DNA of 64,000 bases from Chloroflexi bacterium bin20 (GTDB lineage: Bacteria; Chloroflexota; Anaerolineae; Aggregatilineales; Phototrophicaceae), in NCBI GenBank assembly GCA_002238485.1, contig MPMG01000012.1, forward strand, positions 1 through 64,000, read 5' to 3'. Below the pieces are notes generated by a model. It saw only the letters and a list, made by a program, of their open reading frames with translations. It ran no database searches and was not told the origin of the DNA. This document shows, piece after piece, positions 1 to 9,673 of the stretch; the first letter of the stretch is position 1; every line of letters begins with the position of its first letter. A program made the translations under genes and the position numbers.

Positions 1-20
1 CCCCCCCGAAAAGTCGGGGA
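1..20. repeat. GC-rich palindromic repeat, family A (edge copy)
   Basis: C-run, GAAAAGTC, G-run hairpin of the type seen complete at 1753-1774 and 50513-50532. It is cut by the window edge, so its full extent is unknown. Confidence 0.6.
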
Positions 21-65
21 GCAAGCACGCGTGGAGAAGAAGATAGGCGTCATTTTACTGCGTCG

Positions 66-749
66 CTACAAAGCCATCTCCCCATCCGGCTCCAGCACGA
101 CCGGTTCTGCTTCTGTTTCGGCAGATACACGCTCTGCCCAAGCCCCGACATCCTGCTCGATGGGCGGGAAGGTGTTGTAGTGCATGGGCGAAACGATGCG
201 TGGACGGAGTAGCTTGATCGCCTTTATCGAATCGTCTATGCCCATGGTGAAGCAGTCGCCGATCGGCAGCAGCGCCACATCCAGCCCTTCGTCGCCGATC
301 AGTCGCATATCGCTGAACAGGCAGGTGTCGCCGGCATGATACATCCCAGCGCCTCCACCGCGAATCACAAAGCCATTGGGTTGCCCGCCATAGGTGCCAT
401 CGGGGAAAGACGAACTATGAAAGGCGATTGTCCATTTGGCGCTCATCCAGTCGTTGCGATATGTGCCGCCGGGATTGCCCTGAACCACATTCTGGACGCC
501 ATGCTGGGTGTACCAGTCGCCCATCTCGAAGTTGCAGACGACCAGCGCGCCAGTGCGTTTGGCGATTTCTACCGAATCGCCGACATGATCGCCATGCGCG
601 TGCGTCAGCAAGATAACTTCTGCGTCCAGGTCTTTGGCTGCTGTCTTGGCCATGGGATTGCCGCTGACGAAAGGATCGATCAGGAGTTTGTGCCCGTCGA
701 TGTCCAGTGCGTAGGCTGAATGACCCAGCCAGCGTATTGTTACTGCCAT
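66..749 (-). CDS. UPF0173-type metallo-beta-lactamase-fold hydrolase
   Basis: A 227-residue cytoplasmic protein with the metallo-beta-lactamase zinc motif THAHGDH at residues 49-55, a second metal-ligand segment MYHAGDT near residue 137 and a late histidine in SPMHYNTFPP near residue 188. Length, the N-terminal WLGHSAY segment and the order of ligands match the UPF0173 metal-dependent hydrolase group, which is related to UlaG L-ascorbate-6-phosphate lactonase. The true substrate is unknown. A purine-rich AAGGAGA precedes the ATG on the minus strand. It is divergent from the YceI-like gene at 924, with a 174-bp gap in which I see no repeat. Confidence 0.85.
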   Translation of the reverse strand: MAVTIRWLGHSAYALDIDGHKLLIDPFVSGNPMAKTAAKDLDAEVILLTHAHGDHVGDSVEIAKRTGALVVCNFEMGDWYTQHGVQNVVQGNPGGTYRNDWMSAKWTIAFHSSSFPDGTYGGQPNGFVIRGGGAGMYHAGDTCLFSDMRLIGDEGLDVALLPIGDCFTMGIDDSIKAIKLLRPRIVSPMHYNTFPPIEQDVGAWAERVSAETEAEPVVLEPDGEMAL

Positions 750-923
750 GCCAGTCTCCTTGCGCTTGGTGTCGGTTGCCTACGCAGATTGTAGCAATTG
801 CGCGCGCGCATTGCGAATCTGGGACGCGCTGGTGAGCTGTGCAGAATCTGCAACCAGACTGCCATTTGCCGCGTATACCAATAATATAACCGCAGTAATT
901 TCAACCATGCGAGGAGCGCGCTG

Positions 924-1733
924 ATGTCGCTACGTTTATCAATCCGGAAGATCGCGCTGCTGCTGATCATTGCACTGCTGGCGGGCGCAACAGGCGGCAT
1001 ATTCGGCTATATCTATGTTACGGGCGGCAGTGGCGAAGCCAGTCTTGCGGTGGATGATGCGCTGGCCACCCGGCAAGCCAACGACGCGGTTATCAGCGAT
1101 GCAGTTGGCACGGCGGTCGCCCAGGCTGCAAAGGAAATCATCCCGGCCGCATTGGGCGCCGCGCTGGAAGCCGAACGAGCCCGCCAGCCCGTCCAGTTCA
1201 ACATCGTGTCTGCCGAAAGTCGAGCCAGTTTCACGCTGGAAGAAGACTTGCGCGGACTGCGCACCACGGTCATCGGCACAACCAGCGAAGTCGGCGGCAA
1301 GATTGATGTCGTGCTGGCAGACCCGGCTGCCTCGACTATCGGAACAATCCTGATCAATGCGCGCACGCTGGAGACCGACAACAGCTTTCGCAATCGGGCG
1401 CTGCGCGGGAGAATCCTCTATTCATCACAAGACGAAAATGAATTCATCGTCTTTGAACCGCGCGAACTGAGCAACTTCTCTGTTGAAAGCATCGCCGAGG
1501 GCGAGACGATCCGCTTTGATATCGGCGGCGATCTGACCGTGACAGGCACAACCCTGCCAGTTACTTTCGCGGCGGAAGTCACGCTGGACAGCCCGACGCA
1601 GATCAGTGGCAGCGCGTCGGTCAACGTGCTGCATGCTGATTTTGGCTTGACCATTCCCGATGTGCCGGGAGTCGCCAATGTCACAGACGATGTCGAGCTG
1701 CGTCTGGACTTTGTGGCGCGGGCAACGGAATAG
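924..1733 (+). CDS. YceI-like domain protein with N-terminal membrane anchor
   Basis: 269 residues. Residues about 9-31 form one hydrophobic segment (signal anchor or uncleaved signal peptide), followed by an Ala-rich linker to about residue 88. The rest resembles the YceI lipocalin-like beta-barrel: a start like VQFNIVSAESRASF, a middle block with NARTLETDNSFRN, and a beta-rich end. YceI proteins bind isoprenoid-type lipids in the periplasm or at the cell surface. Here the barrel is probably tethered outside the membrane. The ATG follows GAGGAG with good spacing. The ligand is unknown. Confidence 0.75.
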   Translation: MSLRLSIRKIALLLIIALLAGATGGIFGYIYVTGGSGEASLAVDDALATRQANDAVISDAVGTAVAQAAKEIIPAALGAALEAERARQPVQFNIVSAESRASFTLEEDLRGLRTTVIGTTSEVGGKIDVVLADPAASTIGTILINARTLETDNSFRNRALRGRILYSSQDENEFIVFEPRELSNFSVESIAEGETIRFDIGGDLTVTGTTLPVTFAAEVTLDSPTQISGSASVNVLHADFGLTIPDVPGVANVTDDVELRLDFVARATE

Positions 1734-1740
1734 GGACGAG

Positions 1741-1862
1741 CTACCCTCTCAGTCCCCCCGAAAAGTCGGGGGGAGGCAGCCCTTCAGCACAGAGGTGATG
1801 TAGGGACGAGACTTGTCTCGCCCAACAATTTCGCTTGTATTGATGGGCGACTCGCCTCTACA
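1741..1862. repeat. Intergenic repeat pair: family A hairpin plus family B element
   Basis: 1753-1774 is a perfect 9-bp stem (TCCCCCCGA/TCGGGGGGA) with an AAAG loop (family A). 1799-1862 is a family B unit bounded by TGTAGGGACGAG and CTCGCCTCTACA, which are inverted copies matching at 10 of 12 positions. Both lie in the gap between two convergent genes. There is no T-tract, so neither is a standard terminator. Confidence 0.8.
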
Positions 1863-1876
1863 TCATCCTCTGTGGT

Positions 1877-4546
1877 TCAGCTATTGCCGTTCTTGCGGCG
1901 GCGAACTGGACGTTTGCGCGGCAGACGCATCGGCAGTTTGTGACGGCGGTTGCCATCAAATTGATAGAGCGCGTTCGCCACTGCGCCAGCTGTCGGCACC
2001 AGGCCGATCTCTCCAACGCCTTTCGCGCCATAGGGTCCATACGGATCGGGCACTTCGACGCCGATAACTTCCATCTCGGGCATGTCTTTGGCGCGCAGGA
2101 TGCCGCATTTGCGCAGCATGGTGCTCTTGGGAACGCCAGCTTCCAGCGGCAAGTCTTCGCTGATGGCATAGCCCAAGCCCATGTGGATCGAGCCTTCCAA
2201 CTGCCCCTCAAAGAGCGTGGGATTGAATATGCGCCCGGCATCGTGCGCCGCGACGATCTTCTCCACCTGCCCATCATCGTCCAGGATGACCAACTGCGTG
2301 GCATAGCTGTAGCTGTAATGCGTGTAGACTTTTTCGACCATGGCGCCGGGTTTGGTCGTCCAGTCTACGGTGAATTCGCCCTCGTACTGCCGCCCGACCA
2401 GCTGCTCCAGCTTGTGATATTCCAGGTCGGCTTTGAAGCGCTTGCAGGCGTCAATGATGGCATTGCCGACCAGCGATGTCCCGCGCGAGGCGGTTGTCAT
2501 GCCCGTGATCATCTCCGACTCGGTGGCGACGCGCACTTCAATCTGGGCCGGGTCGATGCCTGTTTCGGTAATCAGCGCTTGCACAGCCATGGTATGCACG
2601 CCTTGCCCCATCTCTGTCCAGCCGTGATCGATGATCACCTTGGCGCCGTCTGGCTCGGCTTCGACGACGCTGAGTGTGACCTTGGACGAGTCGGGCATGC
2701 CATTGCCGATGCCGGTGTTCTTGATGCCACAGGCGATGCCGGCAAATTTGGCCTTGCGGAATTCGTCCTGCACGGCTTCCAGCGTGGCTTTTGCGCCAGC
2801 GCCAGCTTCGATCACTTGCCCGGTCGCGGTCATATCGCCGTCATCCAGCGCGTTCTGATAGCGGAATTGCCAGCGATCAAAACCGCCTTGTTCGCACAAG
2901 TCGTCGATGCAGCTTTCCAGCGCGAATGCCGTCTGGTTCACGCCAAAGCCGCGCATCGCTCCGCAGGGCAGGTTGTTGGTGTAGACAGCTGTGCTGACGA
3001 TATCGGTGGTCGGGAAGTTATACGCGCCAGTGGCGTGCCCGGCCGACCGTTCCAGCACTTTCATGCCCACCGAGGCATAAGCGCCGGTATCGCCGACGAA
3101 ACGCCCTTTGCAGAAAGTCAGCATGCCCTCGTCATCACAGCCGATCGTGTATTCCATCCAGATAGGATGACGTTTGGGGTGCATGAGAATGGACTCGTCG
3201 CGCGTGAGCCGCACTTTGACCGGCACGCCCATCAAATAGGCTGCCAGCGCCGCATGCCCTTGCACAGACAAATCTTCCTTGCCGCCAAATGCGCCGCCAT
3301 TGGGCACCAGCACGACATTGACCGCCTCTTGCGGCAAGCCCAGCAACTTGGCAATCTGCACGCGGTCTTCAAACACGCCTTGTCCCTGCGACAGCACCTC
3401 TATACCCCCCTCGGTCCCCCCATCGGGATGGAGGGAGGATGGAAGTCCCCCCTGACTCGTCGGGGGGGATTTAGGGGGGGTTGGATAGGCAATGCAGGCT
3501 TCTGGCTCCATAAAGCCGTGCTCGATCATCTGTGTTTCATAGATGCCGTGGCTGGTATAAGCCGCTTCATTCATCGCCGCTCCGAGGTCGCCGCGGCTGG
3601 TGATGGACTGCGAGAGGATATTGCCGCCTTCGTGAAGAGACGGGCTGTCATCCAGCATAGCCGCGTGCATGTCGGTCACTGGTTCCAGCACCTCGTAATC
3701 AACATCGATGAGCGCGACAGCTTTGCGGGCGATGGCGTCTGTTTCGGCGACCACACAGGCCAGCACATCGCCGACATAGCGGGTTGTTTCGCCCTCGCCA
3801 ATCATCAGGGGCCAATCCTGGCGGATCAAGCCGATATGCCGGTCGCCCGGAATCTCGTCCGCCGTGATGACTCGCAAAACGCCCGGATGCGCCAATGCCG
3901 CGCTGAGATCCATGGTTTTCACGACAGCGCGCGGATGATCGCTGAACTTCAATGCGCCGACCACCAGCCCATCCATGCGGATGTCATCGACATAGCGATG
4001 CTGGCCCAGCACCAGGTCTTGCGCCTGATATTTGGGCAGGCGCGTGCCGATGCTGCCATCGACTTCGGGCAGGTCGACTTCTTCTTCGTTGCGGATGGCT
4101 TCGGCGGCGCAGGAAATGGCATCGACGATCTTTTTGTAGCCGGTGCAGCGGCACAAGTGCGGCGTCAGCGACTTTTCGATATCGGCGCGGCTGGGTTCGG
4201 GATTGCGATTGATGAGGTTGTTGGCTTGCATGACGATGCCGGGAATGCAGAAGCCGCATTGCACGCCGCCCTCGCGCACGAAAGCATTGGCAAAGACATT
4301 CTGCCGATATTCGCCCAGCCCTTCGGTGGTGGTGATGGATTTGCCAGCCAGCTTGTCCATTTTGGTGACGCAAGCCAGCAGCGCCTTGTCATCGACCTGA
4401 ACAACGCAGCAGCCACAAGCAGCTTGCGGCGCGCAGCCATCTTTCGGCGATATGATGCCCATCTCATCGCGCAGCCAACTCAGCAACGGGAGTTCCGGGT
4501 CGCCAGCATAGCCTATCGCCCGTCCGTTCAAATGGAAATGAATCAT
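1877..4546 (-). CDS. Molybdenum hydroxylase, fused [2Fe-2S] and Mo-cofactor subunits (xanthine dehydrogenase/aldehyde oxidase family)
   Basis: 889 residues from the ATG at 4546, which has GGAGA 8 nt upstream; the reading frame stays open further upstream but that part has no family similarity. Residues 1-80 are a plant-type [2Fe-2S] ferredoxin domain (cysteines in DGCAPQAACGCC), and residues about 90-150 hold the second cluster (CGFC...CRCTG). From about residue 175 follow the two xanthine dehydrogenase Mo-binding domains, with GGAFGGKED and CGAMRGFG. No FAD domain is present between them, as in the fused 'selenium-dependent' xanthine dehydrogenase type (TIGR03311). It probably oxidises a purine or an aldehyde. 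Residues about 354-381 are low-complexity Pro/Gly/Ser sequence encoded by an inserted DNA repeat (3403-3483), which is absent from normal family members. Confidence 0.85.
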   Translation of the reverse strand: MIHFHLNGRAIGYAGDPELPLLSWLRDEMGIISPKDGCAPQAACGCCVVQVDDKALLACVTKMDKLAGKSITTTEGLGEYRQNVFANAFVREGGVQCGFCIPGIVMQANNLINRNPEPSRADIEKSLTPHLCRCTGYKKIVDAISCAAEAIRNEEEVDLPEVDGSIGTRLPKYQAQDLVLGQHRYVDDIRMDGLVVGALKFSDHPRAVVKTMDLSAALAHPGVLRVITADEIPGDRHIGLIRQDWPLMIGEGETTRYVGDVLACVVAETDAIARKAVALIDVDYEVLEPVTDMHAAMLDDSPSLHEGGNILSQSITSRGDLGAAMNEAAYTSHGIYETQMIEHGFMEPEACIAYPTPPKSPPTSQGGLPSSLHPDGGTEGGIEVLSQGQGVFEDRVQIAKLLGLPQEAVNVVLVPNGGAFGGKEDLSVQGHAALAAYLMGVPVKVRLTRDESILMHPKRHPIWMEYTIGCDDEGMLTFCKGRFVGDTGAYASVGMKVLERSAGHATGAYNFPTTDIVSTAVYTNNLPCGAMRGFGVNQTAFALESCIDDLCEQGGFDRWQFRYQNALDDGDMTATGQVIEAGAGAKATLEAVQDEFRKAKFAGIACGIKNTGIGNGMPDSSKVTLSVVEAEPDGAKVIIDHGWTEMGQGVHTMAVQALITETGIDPAQIEVRVATESEMITGMTTASRGTSLVGNAIIDACKRFKADLEYHKLEQLVGRQYEGEFTVDWTTKPGAMVEKVYTHYSYSYATQLVILDDDGQVEKIVAAHDAGRIFNPTLFEGQLEGSIHMGLGYAISEDLPLEAGVPKSTMLRKCGILRAKDMPEMEVIGVEVPDPYGPYGAKGVGEIGLVPTAGAVANALYQFDGNRRHKLPMRLPRKRPVRRRKNGNS
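3403..3483. repeat. Family A repeat inserted in frame inside the molybdenum hydroxylase gene
   Basis: About 81 bp containing CCCCCTCGGTCCCCCCATCGG-type and CCCCCTGACTCGTCGGGGGG-type palindromic blocks, the same sequence types found between genes at 37850-37880, 48407-48440 and 50500-50630. On the minus strand it reads without stop as about 27 residues (start PTPPKSPPTSQGG, end HPDGGTEGG). The surrounding frame continues as normal family sequence on both sides. Confidence 0.8.
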
Positions 4547-4720
4547 GGGGAAGCGTCTCCTATCTCTTTGGCAGCCAGCCAGGCACTTTTCGATAGGAAG
4601 CCCTAACGCCGTGGAACACGACCTGCGACTGGTCAATTCTATTATGTCGCGGTTGGCAGAAATCCGCAAGCAATTCGTCGTGCGCAGCTTACGTCGACGA
4701 GGCAAATGACAGAGTCGATT

Positions 4721-5563
4721 CTAGAAGGGGATATCGACTATTGCGGCAGTCTTTGCTTGCCGCTCTTCATTGTCAGTGTATTCCTGCAACTTGTCGTTGA
4801 CATATAGGAGTATACTTCTCGCTGCATTCACCGCTAGCGTAGCTTCCGGTTCGGCGAGCAAGCCAGGGGACGACAAGTCAGGGGACGAGTGGGCAAGGCT
4901 GGCGTGGTTGCGCAACGTATTGATTGCGTCGAGCGCAGTCGCGAGGCCCTGCAGCGTCCTATCCACCTCCTTAGGCCATGATCTTCGGTTTTGAAAGGCA
5001 GGATGGTTCTTGCGGATGGCTTTGAAAGCGAGAGTCACTTTGCCGAGGTCGTCGAATTGTATTCCGCTCACAGCGCATTGCTCCTTGAGATAACCGTGCA
5101 ATGCGGTATGCGTTCGGTCGACAGCGCTACTAGCGTTTCCCCTGCGAATCGCGGTCGCCGCTTCTTCCAGTGCACGCCTTACCGTTTCGGAAGACGGCGA
5201 GATTGAAACAGCGTCAACCATTTCTGACTGTGACTCGAGCCTTTTTGCGGCATTTTCAAATCTGCCATAGAGCTTGTCCTGATTGGATTGGCTTCCGAAA
5301 CCGTCGAAACGTTGGTAATATTTACGCAGCGCCGCTCTAAGAATTGCGGCTTGACTACGAGCGGATTGCGATTTCAATATGTCTATGAATTGTTCCTTGA
5401 TCGTTTGGGAAGTATCGTCGGTAGGGATTATGTCTAAATCGCAGTCAACTTGATAGAATTCCTCCAACTTCGCTCGACTACGGAAGCCCCCCAAATAGCC
5501 TACATCGACTCCAATATAGTATTCGACCAATAGTTTGATCTCCCTGTCCGAAAGTTTCGACAC
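4721..5563 (-). CDS. Abi_C (abortive infection C-terminal) domain protein
   Basis: 280 residues. The N-terminal part has the YIGVDVGYLGGF...EFYQVDCDLDI pattern that I recall from proteins ending in the Abi_C domain (PF14355). Residues about 145-270 carry the Abi_C pattern: paired helices, an LRNHASLAHS block and a final EATLAVNAARSILLYV helix. Abi_C proteins are presumed phage-exclusion or toxin-like effectors, but the biochemical activity is not established. Base composition is visibly more AT-rich than the neighbours (about 48 % GC by eye), suggesting transfer. It stands alone, with no obvious partner gene. Confidence 0.65.
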   Translation of the reverse strand: MSKLSDREIKLLVEYYIGVDVGYLGGFRSRAKLEEFYQVDCDLDIIPTDDTSQTIKEQFIDILKSQSARSQAAILRAALRKYYQRFDGFGSQSNQDKLYGRFENAAKRLESQSEMVDAVSISPSSETVRRALEEAATAIRRGNASSAVDRTHTALHGYLKEQCAVSGIQFDDLGKVTLAFKAIRKNHPAFQNRRSWPKEVDRTLQGLATALDAINTLRNHASLAHSSPDLSSPGLLAEPEATLAVNAARSILLYVNDKLQEYTDNEERQAKTAAIVDIPF

Positions 5564-5877
5564 GCTCTACTCCTCCTAAATCTCCCTGACTTTTCAATCA
5601 TTCTACGCCACGCGCGCCATCAAAAGAAGGTTTCGGAGTATGCCCATTTTGCTCAATGTCGGCACACAAATAAGTACAAGTTAATCATGCAACTACTTGA
5701 TGCACTGGACTCGGGCGAGTCACCGCCTCGCCCCTACACAACAAGACCTCTGTGCGCTCTGTGCCTCTGTGGTGAATCTTTTTGACTTACTTGTGTGTTG
5801 AGTCTTTTGCATGACTTGCGATGCTTTTACTTGCGTTACAATGCGCAGGCGGACACACAAGGAGCAAAGGCAACACG
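5564..5877. repeat. Gap before galK with family B and family C repeats
   Basis: 5564-5700 shows nothing I can name. 5713-5738 is a family B copy (GGGCGAGTCACCG then CCTCGCCCCTACA), and 5744-5781 is a family C CTCTGTGCCTCTGTGG-type stretch. GalK's leader follows, with AAGGAG at 5859-5865. Confidence 0.7.
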
Positions 5878-7023
<1,146 letters not shown>

Positions 7024-7092
7024 ACGCGAACCGCGAAAGCCCTCCCTCAGATTCTGCGATTATGTGTCAATTTTCCTAAGACCATTACAACT

Positions 7093-7353
7093 CTAGTTCG
7101 CATTGCTGGTTGAGTCAATTCTTGAGAGCATCTCTCGTTCTTCTGCCATTCGCACCAGGTCAGATGCTTGCATCTCCAGCGCTTCCGCTAGAGCAAAGAT
7201 GATATGCAACGATGGGGACTTCTCTCCGCGCTCAATCTCGCCGATGTAATTACGGTGGCTGCCGCAGCGAAACGCGAGCTTTTCTTGCGAAAGTCCTAAC
7301 TTGAGGCGCTGCTTCCTAACAGAGACCCCAAAAGACTTGCCTAAGTACCGCAT
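7093..7353 (-). CDS. XRE (Cro/C1-type) helix-turn-helix regulator
   Basis: 86 residues, almost entirely one HTH_3 domain: VRKQRLKLGLSQEKLA (helices 1-2), NYIGEIERGEKSPSL (recognition helix region), then FALAEALEMQASDLVRMAE. Size and layout resemble the controller (C) proteins of restriction-modification systems and small phage repressors, but no restriction gene is adjacent. An imperfect inverted repeat immediately upstream (7356-7377) could be its own operator. Lower GC than the flanking genes suggests an acquired remnant. Confidence 0.75.
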   Translation of the reverse strand: MRYLGKSFGVSVRKQRLKLGLSQEKLAFRCGSHRNYIGEIERGEKSPSLHIIFALAEALEMQASDLVRMAEEREMLSRIDSTSNAN

Positions 7354-7355
7354 CT

Positions 7356-7377
7356 CTGCACCTGTGTCTCGGTACAG
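7356..7377. promoter_or_regulatory. Candidate autoregulatory operator of the XRE gene
   Basis: Arms CTGCACC and GGTACAG match at 6 of 7 positions as an inverted repeat with an 8-nt spacer. The site lies directly upstream of the start codon, where it would cover the ribosome-binding region. C-protein and phage repressor operators are placed similarly. Short arms make chance possible. Confidence 0.35.
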
Positions 7378-7607
7378 AGATTGTTAAGAATGTGGGCAAT
7401 CTGGCTACACGCTATTGCGGGTAAGAAAGGTGTTCGCTATAGTAAGCGGATGCTGGAACAATACATAAGACTTACCCGATCCCCAAAGGCTGGGACGTGG
7501 ACTATGACTAACCAGTCAGGGAGGCTATACGCCCCCACCTTCATTGTGAGCTTAGCTGGCGCATGCTGGGATATCCGTCAAGTATCCACAACGGAGAGAA
7601 TCCGGTA

Positions 7608-7772
7608 ATGTTCCGAACTAAGATCAATACAGCCGTCTGGTATTGTTGCATCGCTGTGCTGACATTGGCCACTATACATTTCTTATTCTTCGCAGAAGTC
7701 ACTTTCGCCAGCGCCGATATGCTTTGTCTTACAATCGTAACGATGGCCCTTTTGCTTGTGTTCAAACCATAA
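7608..7772 (+). CDS. Small two-helix membrane protein (hypothetical)
   Basis: 54 residues starting at an ATG with GGAGAG (7593-7598) spaced 9 nt upstream. The sequence is almost only two hydrophobic segments (about residues 9-29 and 36-52) with a short basic N-terminus. No family recognised. It sits in an AT-richer patch between the XRE gene and rsfS. The remaining sequence of this patch (7354-7600 and 7773-7963) shows no convincing gene. The ribosome-binding site and hydrophobicity support a real gene, but its short length leaves doubt. Confidence 0.4.
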   Translation: MFRTKINTAVWYCCIAVLTLATIHFLFFAEVTFASADMLCLTIVTMALLLVFKP

Positions 7773-7963
7773 CCAGTCCGCTGTGGTATATTAGTAGCGT
7801 GTTGACAGGAACACCTTCGGTGAACGCCTTCAACTCGGTGCCCTCGGTTGTGAAAAAATCTGACGCGATTGCCCTGGAGATGGAGAAGCAAAAGCAGATG
7901 CAGTGGCGCAGAATTGTGCTAAGATAGGCGCATTGTGCAGCAAGCTAGCAGGAGGCAGCGTCT

Positions 7964-8314
7964 TTGGACACATTGAAGTTGGCGCATGACATTGTCGACA
8001 TCGTTGAAGACCGCAAGGCAGAAGATATTCTGCTGCTCGACCTGCGCCCCGACCAGCTCATCGCCGACTTTTTCATCATCTGCAGCGGCGACAATGAGCG
8101 GCATCTGCGCGCGCTGATCGAAACGGTGCGCCTAGATGTCAAAGACAAGCATAGCAAACTGCCCTTTGCCAACGAAGGCACGGCGGAAAGCGGCTGGGTC
8201 GTGATGGACTATGGCGATGTGGTGGCGCACTTCTTCGCCCCCGAAAAGCGCAAATATTATGCGCTCGAAGACCTGTGGGATGCCGCCGGTCGCGTCATGC
8301 TGCGCATTCAATAG
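7964..8314 (+). CDS. rsfS: Ribosomal silencing factor RsfS (Iojap family)
   Basis: 116 residues beginning at TTG, justified by AGGAGGC at 7949-7955. RsfS binds ribosomal protein L14 (uL14) on the 50S subunit and blocks subunit joining when nutrients are scarce. Family hallmarks: DIVDIVEDRKAEDILLLDL, ADFFIICSG, the ESGWVVMDYGDVVAHFF block and the YYALEDLW end. Length is typical. It ends 9 bp before the convergent SRPBCC gene. Confidence 0.93.
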   Translation: MDTLKLAHDIVDIVEDRKAEDILLLDLRPDQLIADFFIICSGDNERHLRALIETVRLDVKDKHSKLPFANEGTAESGWVVMDYGDVVAHFFAPEKRKYYALEDLWDAAGRVMLRIQ

Positions 8315-8323
8315 GGCGAGGCT

Positions 8324-8764
8324 TCAACTGCCTGCGCCTTCTGCAAATATTTTGAAGGACTCCATGCCTTTGCGCGTCTGCTTGCGGAAAGTGCGCTGCC
8401 TCATGAAGAAGGCCATGATGCGCATGAAGCCGCGAAACTGGAACTCGCAGTCCATGTTCCAGCGTGTTGTTTCGCCTTGTGGATGGAAGGTGTTGCGCAC
8501 GATATTGTACACGCCTTTGGCATCATAGGCGCCGCTGAACTCGTCTGGCATGTTGCGCGTGGTGATGGTTTCGATCATCTCCAGCTTGCGCTTGCCCATG
8601 TCGTAGAGCAGGCGAGTCTGCGCGCCGGGCGTGCCTGGTTCGCCACTGAGGTGTTCGATTTCTACCAAGCCTTCTTGCCACTGCTTGAGATTCTCGAAGC
8701 TGTCGAACAACTCAATGACCCGCTCGCGTGGCAGATTGATGATGATTTCTTCTGTATAGCGCAT
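8324..8764 (-). CDS. SRPBCC (START-like) family protein
   Basis: 146 residues from the internal ATG at 8764; the longer alternative begins at TTG with no better signal. The pattern (beta strand, helix, then FENLKQWQEGL, a run of curved strands and a long C-terminal helix with RKQTRKGMESFK) fits the polyketide-cyclase/dehydrase-like SRPBCC fold that holds hydrophobic ligands. Ligand and pathway are unknown. It converges on rsfS and lies upstream of nothing obviously related. Confidence 0.75.
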   Translation of the reverse strand: MRYTEEIIINLPRERVIELFDSFENLKQWQEGLVEIEHLSGEPGTPGAQTRLLYDMGKRKLEMIETITTRNMPDEFSGAYDAKGVYNIVRNTFHPQGETTRWNMDCEFQFRGFMRIMAFFMRQRTFRKQTRKGMESFKIFAEGAGS

Positions 8765-8817
8765 GAGATTTGCTGACTGCCATTTCAACTATGCGGACAC
8801 TGTTGATGGCAGGATGT

Positions 8818-9672
8818 TCAGCTTCGGTCTGCCAGCCGATTCAAGGCCGACTGCATCACAAACACCAGCCCAAAGAGCGAGCTGAGCATGAGCACGATGC
8901 AAGCGCCAGACGGAATGTCCAAATAGTATGACGCATAAAAGCCGACGATGCCACTGACGATGCCCAGCAGGCTGGAGATGACCAGCATGTGGTGCAAGCG
9001 CTTGACCAGCAGCCGCGCCGTGGCCGCCGGCGTGATCAAGAGCGCCAGCATCAGCGCGATGCCCACCGCCTGCAAGCTGACGACGATGGTGACGGCGATC
9101 AATATCAGCAGCAACAGACGCAGCGCCTCGGCCGGCAGCTTCAAACTGTGGGCCAGGCTCAAATCGAAGCTAATGATGAGGAACTCCTTGTAGAGCAAGC
9201 CGATGATGACCAGCACGATGGCGGTCATGGCGGCCATGGTGAGCAGGTCCTGGTGGCTCACGCCGTTGATGCTGCCGAAGAGGATATGCGTCAAGTCGAC
9301 GGCATAGCTGGATTGCGTGCTGATGATGGCGATGCCCAGCGCAAACATGGTCACGAAGACGATGGCGATGGCGCTGTCTTCTTTTAGCTCTTGATTGCGC
9401 GTCAACCAGGCGATCACCAATGCCGAGACGATGCCCGCGCCCAAGCCGCCCACGAAGAGATTGCTGCCGATATTGCCGCCGCTGGCTGTGTAAGACAGGG
9501 CGATGCCGGGCAGGATCGAGTGCGCAAGGGCATCGCCAAAAAAAGCCATGCCCCGCACCACCACAAAACAGCCGACGACCGCGTTGATGCCGCCGACCAA
9601 AATCAGCGCCAGCATGCCGCGCTGGATGAAACTGTATTGCAGAGGCTCGGAAAGGAAAGCCACCAGGTCCAT
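8818..9672 (-). CDS. Zinc/manganese ABC transporter permease (ZnuB/MntB family)
   Basis: 284 residues with about eight or nine hydrophobic segments of the ABC-3 permease family. Characteristic segments: GDALAHSILPGIAL in the first third, and LLITPAATARLLVKRL followed by GIVSGIVGFYASYYLDIPSGACIVL. It forms the membrane channel for divalent metal import. It is the last gene of a three-gene minus-strand operon, starting 1 nt after the stop of the ATPase gene, which implies translational coupling. Confidence 0.92.
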   Translation of the reverse strand: MDLVAFLSEPLQYSFIQRGMLALILVGGINAVVGCFVVVRGMAFFGDALAHSILPGIALSYTASGGNIGSNLFVGGLGAGIVSALVIAWLTRNQELKEDSAIAIVFVTMFALGIAIISTQSSYAVDLTHILFGSINGVSHQDLLTMAAMTAIVLVIIGLLYKEFLIISFDLSLAHSLKLPAEALRLLLLILIAVTIVVSLQAVGIALMLALLITPAATARLLVKRLHHMLVISSLLGIVSGIVGFYASYYLDIPSGACIVLMLSSLFGLVFVMQSALNRLADRS

Positions 9673-9673
9673 A

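Noticed and set aside
1940..4606. 888-codon open frame on the plus strand opposite the molybdenum hydroxylase
   Set aside because: It mirrors the real gene's codon periodicity in high-GC DNA; its translation has no family similarity, and the minus-strand protein has clear Fe-S and Mo motifs.
7381..7608. 75-codon open frame overlapping the XRE upstream region
   Set aside because: No ribosome-binding site, no similarity, and it overlaps the better-supported small membrane protein start.
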